Assembly (NCBI GenBank): GCA_012517065.1
Contig: JAAYVR010000209.1
Location: 1-33,100 of the forward strand
Direction: 5' to 3'
DNA: 33,100 nucleotides
Origin: Verrucomicrobiota bacterium
GTDB taxonomy: Bacteria; Verrucomicrobiota; Verrucomicrobiia; Limisphaerales; J093
Part shown: positions 26,118-33,100 of the stretch, piece by piece
How the letters are laid out: every line of letters starts with the position of its first letter
How positions within the stretch are numbered: the first letter of the stretch is position 1
The notes under the pieces: generated by a model
Told to the model about the DNA's origin: nothing
Databases searched by the model: none
Seen by the model: the letters and a program-made list of their open reading frames with translations, nothing else
Program-made: the position numbers and the translations under genes

Positions 26118-29100
26118 ATGAAAACAAGAGTATTAGTTGGTATGGCGACCGCGTTGTTCCTGACGACGACTGCGCTGCAAGCGCAAACGTTTACAGGAAT
26201 CGACCTCGGCACGCCCGCATTGTCCGGCTCTGTAACATCCAACCCCGATGGCACAAAAACCATTGTGGGCGGCGGAGCCGACATTTGGGGCACGGCAGAC
26301 GCCGGTTATTATTACTATGCAACGATCTCAGACCCCGTCTGGGATGCTGTCGTCCACGTCCGAGACCTTCAAGGACCCGACACGTGGACCAAGTGCGAGT
26401 TGATGGTCAGAGTGCCCGATGGCGCCACTCCGGACGCCGCTGATCCGTTCATCGCTGCAATGACAACGCGCACCGGAGGGCAAAACCAGGTCGCCCCTCA
26501 ATGGCGTACCGCACGTGGCGGGAATGCCGACTGGAATGCGTTTGGCCGCACTATTCGTCCGACGTACCCAGGTACATGGCTTCGCATCCAGCGTCAATGG
26601 AGCATCTTCACAATGTGGTACGGCAATGACGGTGTGAACTGGACCAAGTACGTGGACATCGACACTGCCAAGACGGACGTTGTCGGCTCAGATAATGGTA
26701 CAACGTTCGGTGAGGCTTGGCCGGATACGGTCTTCGTCGGAGTGGCTGTTACAGCTCACAATGACGGCGACGCGACCGGCGGTGTCGCTTTGATATCGGA
26801 CTTAAAGATCACCAAAGGCCCGAGCACACCGAATCTGGTCATCTTGCAGGATGTCCAGGATGCCACGGCGGTCGTTGGCACAGCCGCGCTGTTCTCTTTC
26901 GCGGTTACCAACAGCGCCATCGAAAACGGTTTCGTCAGCGATTATCAGTGGTACAAGAACGGTTCGCCGATACCCGGGGCCGTGGGTTCTCGCCTAAACA
27001 TCATTGTTGGCGCGAACGATGACGGCGCGAAAGTGTCCTGCAAAGCTTCTCTGGCAGGCGCAAGCGTCCAAAGCCGTGAGGCCACCCTGACCGCCAAGCC
27101 CGGAGCATCTTACGCCGGTTACTTGAAGTGGGAATGGTTCAGCGGCCAAACCCGTCCTAATGTGGCAGGTGGCAATTGCGGGCCGGCTAATAGGATCATG
27201 GACATTGCCGCGTTCGAAACGATCACCGGCTACGCAGATAATTACGCTAGCCGAGTAAGCGGCTTGTTCATTCCGCCCGAGACCGGCAAGTACGTGTTCT
27301 TTATTGCGGCGGATGACGATGCCGACCTGTTCCTCAGCACTGACGAGAATCCGTCCAACAAGCGGCTCATTGCACAGGAAACCGGTTGGAGCCCAGCCCG
27401 AACGTGGGTAACCAGCCCGGCCTCGGATGTGCTTCAAAAGCGATCGGATCAGTTCACTCCAGACCAAGGAATGACCTACCCATACATGGATGGCATAGAC
27501 CTTGTAAAAGGTCAGAGTTACTACATCGAGGCTGTCCATCATGAAGGCGGTGGCGGTGACAACCTGGCCGTTACATTCAAGCTGATTAGTGATGCCGATC
27601 CGGTTGATGGTGATGCGCCAAAGATGACCAACGGCGTCATTCGCATGCTAACATGGACGCCAACCAAACTCGATGTCGCCACCAATCCGTTGGACGCCGA
27701 CATGTTCGAGGACCAATCTGTCACGTTCACAGCCGAGTTCTCGACAGACGCCGAGACCCTGCCCAAGCTGCAATGGCAGCGCCAGGCACCCGGTTCGAGT
27801 GATTGGGTGGACATCGCTGGCGCAACCGGAAACTCTTATCTGGTCACCACGCGCTTGGCCGACAACGGCACCAAGTTCCGTTGTGTGGCAACCATACCGT
27901 ATGCCGGCTTGACCGCCACAACAACGGCAGCCACCCTGACTGTGAAGGCCGCACCGTTTATCACTGGCCTGGTCAAACGCGAACTGTGGGGGCCAGACAA
28001 CAGCAGTGTCACCCGCGCACAGGTTGAAGCCGGAACGGCAGGGACGCCAAACGCCACAGATTATCTCAGCTCGTTTGCGACCACCGACTTCGCCGAGAAT
28101 TACGTGCAGCGGTTGAGCTGCTATTTCGTGCCGCCTACAACAGGCGATTATGTGTTCTTCGTTTGCTCGGACGACGACAGTGACCTCTTCCTGAGCACAG
28201 ACGAAGACCCTGCCAACAAGCGGCTAATCGCCCAAGAATCCGGATGGAGCGGTGCCCGGGCATGGAACAGCATCGGCGGGGGCTCGCAGGTGGCACAGAA
28301 GAGATCTGATCAGTTCAGCCCCGATGGTGGGATGACGTACCCGTACGCTTCGGGTATTCGCTTGGAAGCCGGCAAGCGCTACTACCTTGAAGCTGTTCAT
28401 CATGAAGGCACTGGCGGCGACAACCTCGCTGCGACTTACAAACTCTTTAGCGAAGCTGACCCCGTCGATGGCGACTACACGAAGTTGACCGGCAACGTCA
28501 TCGGCGTGAAGGCCCCAGCCCCAACTCGCTTGGACATCACCGTTCAGCCTCAAGATGTTGTGGCCCACGGCTGGGACCAGGCAATATTCACCGTGGATGC
28601 TTCTACCGATGCGCTTTACCCGCCCACCTACCAGTGGCGGCGAAACGGGACGCCAATCCCGGGCGCAACAGGCAAGACGTATTCATTGGTTACCTGCCTG
28701 AGCGACAACGGCGCTGAGTTCGATTGCGTTGTCAGCCTTGCCGGGTACGCAACGCCGGCTATTAGCAGGAAGGCCAAACTGACCGTCCTTGGCGACGCCG
28801 TGTTTGTGCCGGGCACGCTCAAAGCCGAGCGGTTCAGCAACCAAAACCGCGAAAATGTTCTGGCAGGCCGTGTCGGCGCACCAGACCTGCTCGAGTACTA
28901 TTCATCGTTTGAAGCGCCCGTGAACGCGGCCGACAATTATGTGCTCCGAGTGAGCGGGTTCTTTATCCCGGCTGTCACCGGAAATTACGTGTTCTTCACC
29001 TGCTCTGATGATGACAGTGACCTGTACATCAGCACCGACGATCAGCCTTGCAACAAGCGGCTGGTCGCCCAGGAGCAGGGTTGGAGTAACAACCGCGAAT

Positions 29101-29555
29101 GGAATAGCGCCAATGGCGGATCAGTGGATATGAAGCGGTCGGATCGCTGGTCGCCAGACGGCGGAACAACAGTTCCGTGGGCTGACGGCATCCGGCTCGA
29201 AGCCGGCAAGCGGTATTACATCGAGGGTTTGATGCACGAAGGCGGTGGTGGCGACAACTTCAGCGCCACGTTCAAACTCATCGATGATGCGGATCCCGAT
29301 AACGGGACACCGACCGCTTTTGTCGCTGCCGTGATCGGTCACATGGAAGCACCGGCAGCTCAGGAGATCAAGTTCACCAAGATCACCGTGAACGCCAACG
29401 GCACGATCACTGTAGAGTGGACCGGCGGTGGCACCCTTGAAGCCACGCCGAGCTTGGACCCGGGCAAGGTCAATTGGCAGCCTGTTCCGGGCGCAACAAG
29501 CCCATTCACATTCGCGCCGACTGAGAAGATGCTGTTCGGCAGAATCAAGAAGTAG
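26118..29555 (+). CDS. Large exported protein with three Ig-like + PA14-like repeats
   Basis: From MKTRVLVGMATALFL (26118) the protein has 1145 residues with a signal peptide cleaved near LQAQ. The in-frame region upstream (from 25890) lacks family character, so this start is preferred although no good Shine-Dalgarno is seen. Residues about 25-232 resemble a LamG/DUF1349-type beta-sandwich (WGTADAGYYYYA, TWLRIQRQW, DGVNWT). Three tandem pairs follow, each an Ig-like domain (YQWYKNG, LQWQRQ, YQWRRNG) and a PA14-like domain with a DNYxxRxSGxFxPPxTGxYVFF...DDDxDL(F/Y) pattern, near 373, 656 and 936. The last 70 residues (ITVEWTGGGTLEATPSL) are a common verrucomicrobial tail module. PA14 domains bind carbohydrate or act as adhesion/enzyme spacers. 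No catalytic domain, membrane anchor or sorting tail is seen. The role is probably glycan binding at the cell surface. Confidence 0.9.
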   Translation: MKTRVLVGMATALFLTTTALQAQTFTGIDLGTPALSGSVTSNPDGTKTIVGGGADIWGTADAGYYYYATISDPVWDAVVHVRDLQGPDTWTKCELMVRVPDGATPDAADPFIAAMTTRTGGQNQVAPQWRTARGGNADWNAFGRTIRPTYPGTWLRIQRQWSIFTMWYGNDGVNWTKYVDIDTAKTDVVGSDNGTTFGEAWPDTVFVGVAVTAHNDGDATGGVALISDLKITKGPSTPNLVILQDVQDATAVVGTAALFSFAVTNSAIENGFVSDYQWYKNGSPIPGAVGSRLNIIVGANDDGAKVSCKASLAGASVQSREATLTAKPGASYAGYLKWEWFSGQTRPNVAGGNCGPANRIMDIAAFETITGYADNYASRVSGLFIPPETGKYVFFIAADDDADLFLSTDENPSNKRLIAQETGWSPARTWVTSPASDVLQKRSDQFTPDQGMTYPYMDGIDLVKGQSYYIEAVHHEGGGGDNLAVTFKLISDADPVDGDAPKMTNGVIRMLTWTPTKLDVATNPLDADMFEDQSVTFTAEFSTDAETLPKLQWQRQAPGSSDWVDIAGATGNSYLVTTRLADNGTKFRCVATIPYAGLTATTTAATLTVKAAPFITGLVKRELWGPDNSSVTRAQVEAGTAGTPNATDYLSSFATTDFAENYVQRLSCYFVPPTTGDYVFFVCSDDDSDLFLSTDEDPANKRLIAQESGWSGARAWNSIGGGSQVAQKRSDQFSPDGGMTYPYASGIRLEAGKRYYLEAVHHEGTGGDNLAATYKLFSEADPVDGDYTKLTGNVIGVKAPAPTRLDITVQPQDVVAHGWDQAIFTVDASTDALYPPTYQWRRNGTPIPGATGKTYSLVTCLSDNGAEFDCVVSLAGYATPAISRKAKLTVLGDAVFVPGTLKAERFSNQNRENVLAGRVGAPDLLEYYSSFEAPVNAADNYVLRVSGFFIPAVTGNYVFFTCSDDDSDLYISTDDQPCNKRLVAQEQGWSNNREWNSANGGSVDMKRSDRWSPDGGTTVPWADGIRLEAGKRYYIEGLMHEGGGGDNFSATFKLIDDADPDNGTPTAFVAAVIGHMEAPAAQEIKFTKITVNANGTITVEWTGGGTLEATPSLDPGKVNWQPVPGATSPFTFAPTEKMLFGRIKK

Positions 29556-29577
29556 CAAGCTTCTGATCAATTGACAC

Positions 29578-29612
29578 GAGAGGCCGGGGTTGCACCCGGC
29601 CTCTTCGTTTTT
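29578..29612 (+). terminator. Rho-independent terminator of the Ig/PA14 gene
   Basis: GAGGCCGGG (29580-29588) pairs with CCCGGCCTC (29595-29603) across a GTTGCA loop, followed by TTCGTTTTT (29604-29612). It lies 23 nt after the stop. The remaining gap to 29724 shows nothing else. Confidence 0.88.
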
Positions 29613-29724
29613 GGCCCGCATATGCCAGACGCAGAGTGACCTGCAAAGCAGATTCCTCCACTAAGGCACCAACCTCAGCCTCGCGGCAGGTTCGCAGCCG
29701 CGACGAACACCAGGAATTAATCGG

Positions 29725-30750
29725 TCAGGGCGGACACAAGCGAAGATGGCACAATAGCCGTTCGAAGTCGCAGGTGGCAACTGCGCAGTACTTGTCCCCG
29801 GCGCCATAGTAAACAAACAGACGGCCATCAATCACCACCGCGCCGCAAGGAAAACATACGCCCCGATAGTAACCTTCGATTTCGTAATCGGTTTCGGGTT
29901 GCATCAGCCAGTCGGGCGTGCGGTGCAACACCACTGATGGATCCTCGAGGTCAAGGAGCAATGCGCCGATTCGATAGTACCCGTCCGGTCCGACGGCGTG
30001 ATATAGCGTGAACCAGCCGTGGTCGGTTCTTATAGGCGGGGTGTTCACTCCGAGCTTGGCTGCTTCCCACGGGTACCGGTTCTTGATCAGCAGCTTGCTC
30101 TTGGCCGCCGGAAACCCGAGCAAATCGGTTGAAAACGCAATCCATGCGCACGCGTGTTCAGTGCCGTACTCGGGTCCGACCCATTCCAAGGGCCGATGAA
30201 TCAATGCGAATCGGCCGCCCACACGCTCTGGAAACAGCACGGCATCCCTGTCATCAAGGAGCGGGTCAGTGATCCAACCGGCTCGAATCCAGCTTTTGAA
30301 ATCGCGTGTCATGGCCAGCCCTGTGAGGGTGGCGTTCACACGGAGATAGCGCGGGAACTCCGGCGGGCAATCTGGCGTGATGTAATGTTGTCGAACTTCC
30401 GGCCGCCAGAACTGACCGAAAGGGAAATGTCTGCACGCGTACGTCACATAAAACCAATCGCCCATTTTCACAATGCGCGGGTCCTGGATCGTTGCGCCGT
30501 CGAATCCTTCAATGCTCGGGCTCAAACATGGCTGGTCTGAAACACGCTCGAACTGGAAACCGTCTCTGCTCACGGCCAACCCGAACCAGCACTTGTATTC
30601 AGGGCCTGACTCGGCAGCGCGGTAGAGCAACAGCACTTCACGCTTGCTTTGATCGTACCATGCCGCGGGATTGAACACGGCAAGGTCTTCCCACTTGTGA
30701 TCGTGATGCGGTGCGAGAATCGGGTTTCCCGGGTAACGCTCCAGTTTCAT
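29725..30750 (-). CDS. GH130-like glycoside phosphorylase/hydrolase (five-bladed beta-propeller)
   Basis: This 341-residue protein has no signal peptide. It starts MKLERYPGNPIL and shows the family layout: WEDLAVFNPAA, YRAAES, the conserved Asp in IQDPRIV (Asp90), DDRDAVLFPER, LIHRP and YYGAGDKYCAVA near the end. GH130 enzymes mostly cleave beta-mannosides, many by phosphorolysis, and act in the cytoplasm on imported oligosaccharides. Whether this one uses phosphate cannot be decided here, and a GH43/GH32-type relative is not fully excluded. It is alone on the minus strand, convergent with the Ig/PA14 gene. A short inverted repeat TGCTTGC-15-GCAAGCA (30765-30793) lies just upstream. Confidence 0.85.
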   Translation of the reverse strand: MKLERYPGNPILAPHHDHKWEDLAVFNPAAWYDQSKREVLLLYRAAESGPEYKCWFGLAVSRDGFQFERVSDQPCLSPSIEGFDGATIQDPRIVKMGDWFYVTYACRHFPFGQFWRPEVRQHYITPDCPPEFPRYLRVNATLTGLAMTRDFKSWIRAGWITDPLLDDRDAVLFPERVGGRFALIHRPLEWVGPEYGTEHACAWIAFSTDLLGFPAAKSKLLIKNRYPWEAAKLGVNTPPIRTDHGWFTLYHAVGPDGYYRIGALLLDLEDPSVVLHRTPDWLMQPETDYEIEGYYRGVCFPCGAVVIDGRLFVYYGAGDKYCAVATCDFERLLCHLRLCPP

Positions 30751-30858
30751 ATCGGGGGATATGATGCTTGCTGGCGGGTTCTTTCTGCAAGCAGGCTTTG
30801 CTGTTGAACTACCGTCGTCTATGACAGCGCGTTTGAGAAAGCGCTGGCGCCCGGGGGC

Positions 30859-30980
30859 GCGGCCATCCCCGGTCGCATCAGGTCAGAGACCGATCTTGCG
30901 AACGGTTCCGACCCCGCAAATCAGGCGCCCGAATGTTGACCGCTTGGGTGCGCAAACAACGTGTCTGTCCCCATATCGCG
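30859..30980. repeat. RAYT-box repeat unit, copy 2
   Basis: It runs from GCGGCCATCCCCGGTCGCAT through GCGCCCGAATGTTGACCG to GTGTCTGTCCCCATATCGCG. It is followed 10 nt later by copy 3, so the pair is a tandem array with a period of about 132 bp in the gap 30751-31323, where no gene is seen. Confidence 0.75.
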
Positions 30981-30990
30981 TTTCGGGAGC

Positions 30991-31107
30991 GCGGCCGTCC
31001 TCGGCCGCATCAACCCGATGACTGATCTTACCAGCGGTTACTATCGCACAAATAGGGCGCCCGAACGTTGACCGGTTGCGGAACTGCATGTCTGTCCCCA
31101 TGTCGCA
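30991..31107. repeat. RAYT-box repeat unit, copy 3
   Basis: It runs from GCGGCCGTCCTCGGCCGCAT through GCGCCCGAACGTTGACCGG to TGTCTGTCCCCATGTCGCA. Its first 20 bases form a GCGGCCG/CGGCCGC-like palindrome. It shares CATCAACCCGA-GACTGA with copy 1. Confidence 0.75.
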
Positions 31108-31146
31108 CCAAGAATCCCCGCGTGACTGCCGTCCGATCAAGGCTTA

Positions 31147-31216
31147 GCCCGCATATTTCATACCCTGAGCAGTCTGCGAAACGGGTGCCTTCAAGCAACC
31201 AAGGAATATGCGGGCC
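31147..31216. repeat. 70-bp hairpin repeat, copy 2
   Basis: GCCCGCATATTTCATACCCT begins it and ATGCGGGCC closes it. CTGAGCAGTCTGCGAAACGG is identical to copy 1 at 507-576. Element copy C begins 2 nt later. Confidence 0.75.
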
Positions 31217-31218
31217 CC

Positions 31219-31277
31219 GGAAATCTCACCGGAGTGAAGCTTTGGGTGTCTTGGGCTGGTCCAGCGGTGAGATTTCC
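31219..31277. repeat. 59-bp inverted-repeat element, copy C (core inverted)
   Basis: The arms GGAAATCTCACC (31219-31230) and GGTGAGATTTCC (31266-31277) are perfect complements around a 35-nt core. The core matches copies A and B only as its reverse complement, although the sequence on both sides (ATGCGGGCC before, GGGTTAG after) is in the same orientation as at copy A. Confidence 0.85.
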
Positions 31278-31323
31278 GGGTTAGCAGGAACGTTCTTGGG
31301 GCAAGATTCCCAGGTCAGCAACT

Positions 31324-32670
31324 TCACTGGCGCATCAGCCGCGCAAGTGACATTGCCATCTCGAGTGCCTGTTCGTAGTTGAGGCGTGGATCGACTGACG
31401 ATCGATAGTCGCGTGTAAGGTCGGCTTCGGTCAACCCGCAGGCGCCACCAACACATTCGGTGACCTGATCGCCGGTGAGCTCGAAATGAACGCCCCCGAG
31501 GTGTGTTCCGTGTTCTTTTAGGATTTGGAATGACAATTCAAGCTCGCGCACTATGCGTTCGAACCGCCGGGTTTTTACGCCCGTCGAAGTCACCTCGGTG
31601 TTCCCGTGCATGGGATCACAGCACCACACCACAGCTAGTCCGTGTTTCTGGACAATATCGACCAGCGGCGGCAGTTCCCGCTCGACCGCGTCAGCGCCAA
31701 ACCTGTGGATCAAAGTGAGACGGCCAAGTTCGTTTTCGGGATTCAAGATTCTGCAAAGTGCGACCAGTTCGTCGGGCGTAATTGGCTGGCCGATTTTTAC
31801 TCCGATGGGATTGCGGATGCCGCGGAAATACTCGACGTGGGCGCCGTCAAGCGACCGCGTGCGGTTCCCGATCCACGGAAAGTGCGTTGCGAGGTTGTAC
31901 CAGTAAGGCCGGCGCGGCACCTTCCGTGTCTGGGCCTGTTCATACCAGAGATGAAGGCCCTCGTGACTGGTGAAGAAATCGACTCTGTTCATTTCGGCAA
32001 TGGTACTGCCGGTGAGTGTTTCCATGAACCTGAGGGATTCTCCCAATGACTCCACCATTTGCATGTATTCAGCGGCACGGGGCGACTTGCGAACAAAACC
32101 GAGTTCCCAGTATTCGGGATGATGCAGGTCCGCGAACCCGCCATCTATGAGCGCCCTGATGAAATTGATCGTCAAAGCGGCTCGTTCATAAGCGCGCAGG
32201 AGCAGGTCGGGGTCCGGTCTGCGTTCTTCTTTCGTAAACCCCGGCCTGTTTATCATGTCACCGCGATATACGGGCAAGGTCACGCCGTTGTGCGTTTCCG
32301 TCTCGGACGATCTGGGTTTTGCATATTGACCGGCAAAGCGGCCGATGCGGATGACACGTTTTCGCCCGCTCTGAGTGAGGACAAGGCTCATCTGCAGGAG
32401 AATCTTCAGTTTCGATGTGATTGCGTCGGACTGGCAATCCTCGAAGCTTTCCGAACAATCACCGCCCTGAAGCAGAAACCGTTCGCCCCGGACAACGTCG
32501 GCGAGCTGGCTTCTGAGCTTCTCGATCTCCCAACTTGTTACGAGCGGCGGGAGCTTCGAGAGCTTTTCCACTGTTTTGTGCAAAGCTTCTGCGTCAGGAT
32601 AACTGGGCTGCTGAGCAGCCGGCTTGCTCTGCCATGAATCTGGCGTCCATTGTCGTGTGTCGTTTGTCAT
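31324..32670 (-). CDS. 3-deoxy-7-phosphoheptulonate synthase, class II
   Basis: The 448-residue plant/mycobacterial-type DAHP synthase condenses PEP and erythrose-4-phosphate, the first step of the shikimate pathway. The four metal ligands are visible: Cys72 in GGDCSESF, His355 in CDPMHGNT, Glu397 in HFELTG and Asp427 in VDPRLN. Their spacing agrees with the M. tuberculosis enzyme (Cys87, His369, Glu411, Asp441). RIGRFAGQYAKPRS is also complete. The start has an AGGAAAG Shine-Dalgarno just upstream. No other aromatic-pathway gene is nearby. The long N-terminal extension that forms inhibitor sites in the mycobacterial enzyme is only partly matched, so feedback control cannot be predicted. The gene follows the TPR gene on the same strand after a 95-bp gap. 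Confidence 0.96.
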   Translation of the reverse strand: MTNDTRQWTPDSWQSKPAAQQPSYPDAEALHKTVEKLSKLPPLVTSWEIEKLRSQLADVVRGERFLLQGGDCSESFEDCQSDAITSKLKILLQMSLVLTQSGRKRVIRIGRFAGQYAKPRSSETETHNGVTLPVYRGDMINRPGFTKEERRPDPDLLLRAYERAALTINFIRALIDGGFADLHHPEYWELGFVRKSPRAAEYMQMVESLGESLRFMETLTGSTIAEMNRVDFFTSHEGLHLWYEQAQTRKVPRRPYWYNLATHFPWIGNRTRSLDGAHVEYFRGIRNPIGVKIGQPITPDELVALCRILNPENELGRLTLIHRFGADAVERELPPLVDIVQKHGLAVVWCCDPMHGNTEVTSTGVKTRRFERIVRELELSFQILKEHGTHLGGVHFELTGDQVTECVGGACGLTEADLTRDYRSSVDPRLNYEQALEMAMSLARLMRQ

Positions 32671-32765
32671 TCTTTCCTGTCGTGCAATCGTCTAACCAAG
32701 AGCAAAATGTTGGTCATGGAGAAACAATTGCAAGATCATTCAGTTGAAGGTGCGCCGCACCGGGA

Positions 32766-33100
32766 TTATCGTGGTTGTTCGGATTTCTTTTCCATGGCCT
32801 GCCTGAGGTTGTCCTGAGCAGGGGTGAACTCGGGCTGCAACCTGAGCACTTCTCGGTACGCGCCAATTGCTTCGTCCCATTTGCTCTGGGACATGTAAAT
32901 GCCGGCGAGGTTGAACTTGGCCTGCCAGTAATTGGTATCCAGCAACGACGCTTTGAGAAAAGCGTCGGCAGCTTGTGGAATGAGCCCCAGTTCGCGGAGG
33001 GCTATCCCGAGGCTGTTGTAGGCAACCGCATAATCCGGCAGGATAGCTATTGCGGTGTTGAAATGAACCAGGGCGTCGTTGAGGTTGCCCTCGCGCAACA
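32766..33100 (-). CDS. Tetratricopeptide-repeat protein, C-terminal part, cut by window edge
   Basis: About 110 residues remain, with three TPR units. The first is partial (NLNDALVHFNTAIAILPDYA). Then come AYNSLGIALRELGLIPQAAD and AKFNLAGIYMSQSKWDEAIG, each followed by a helix ending in a Pro-containing or Asp turn. A short charged tail (MEKKSEQPR) ends the protein. The first visible codon that could be a start (TTG near 33098) sits mid-repeat, so the true start lies outside the window. TPRs mediate protein-protein contacts; nothing more specific can be said. Confidence 0.85.
   Translation of the reverse strand, partial: LREGNLNDALVHFNTAIAILPDYAVAYNSLGIALRELGLIPQAADAFLKASLLDTNYWQAKFNLAGIYMSQSKWDEAIGAYREVLRLQPEFTPAQDNLRQAMEKKSEQPR

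Noticed and set aside
30859-31107. Possible CRISPR array from repeated GCGCCCGAA-GTTGACCG blocks
   Set aside because: Only two tandem units of about 120 bp with similarity spread over the unit, no short regular spacers and no cas genes.

Overview
The window looks like chromosomal DNA of a moderately GC-rich bacterium, most likely a verrucomicrobiote of the Pedosphaera/Limisphaera type. This is an inference from content: Tat-tagged Gfo/Idh/MocA and DegT enzymes, tandem sulfatase-modifying-factor domains, Ig/PA14 exoproteins, a class II DAHP synthase, and secreted modules of the 'YRIEY...W..L' kind common in that phylum. No rRNA or tRNA gene was recognised.

Layout. (a) 1-1033: the 5' part of a REP-associated tyrosine transposase (RAYT) gene running off the left edge, its conserved leader, and two palindromic repeats. 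(b) 1034-2873: rpsA (six S1 domains) and its terminator. (c) 2997-8896: a metabolic island. A Tat-tagged DegT/DnrJ aminotransferase on + faces a four-gene minus-strand operon: Tat-tagged Gfo/Idh/MocA oxidoreductase, secreted nitrilase-fold amidase, amidohydrolase with intact metal ligands, and a translationally coupled amidohydrolase-fold protein whose metal ligands are all replaced. (d) 9030-11510: a ComM/YifB ATPase and an orphan exported FecR-domain protein, separated by a strong terminator. (e) 11715-19341: a co-directional housekeeping run, purA-uppS-rpsO-pnp-transketolase-like-algH, with a long hairpin between rpsO and pnp. (f) 19342-19926: a repeat-rich gap with a decayed copy of the RAYT gene start. 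(g) 19927-25559: an SDR dehydrogenase, an exported double FGE-sulfatase-domain protein, a large unrecognised basic protein and a GntR/HutC regulator. (h) 26118-30750: a 1145-residue exported protein with three Ig+PA14 repeats, then a GH130-like glycosidase/phosphorylase. (i) 30751-31323: tandem and palindromic repeats. (j) 31324-33100: class II DAHP synthase and a TPR protein running off the right edge.

The main structure that gene annotation does not explain is a set of short dispersed elements in the gaps. One is a 59-bp element with 12-bp terminal inverted repeats and a 35-bp core (579-637, 19410-19468, 31219-31277). Two copies share matching flanks, yet their cores lie in opposite orientation. 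A 70-bp hairpin precedes those same two copies. About 120-bp units carrying a GTGTCTGTCCC box (25725-25844, 30859-30980, 30991-31107) share that box with the RAYT leader. A RAYT family mobilising or maintaining these elements is a reasonable inference but is not shown here.

The second point of interest is the metabolic island. Several of its enzymes carry export signals although they need PLP, nucleotide cofactors or metals, and an apparently active amidohydrolase is coupled to an apparently dead one.
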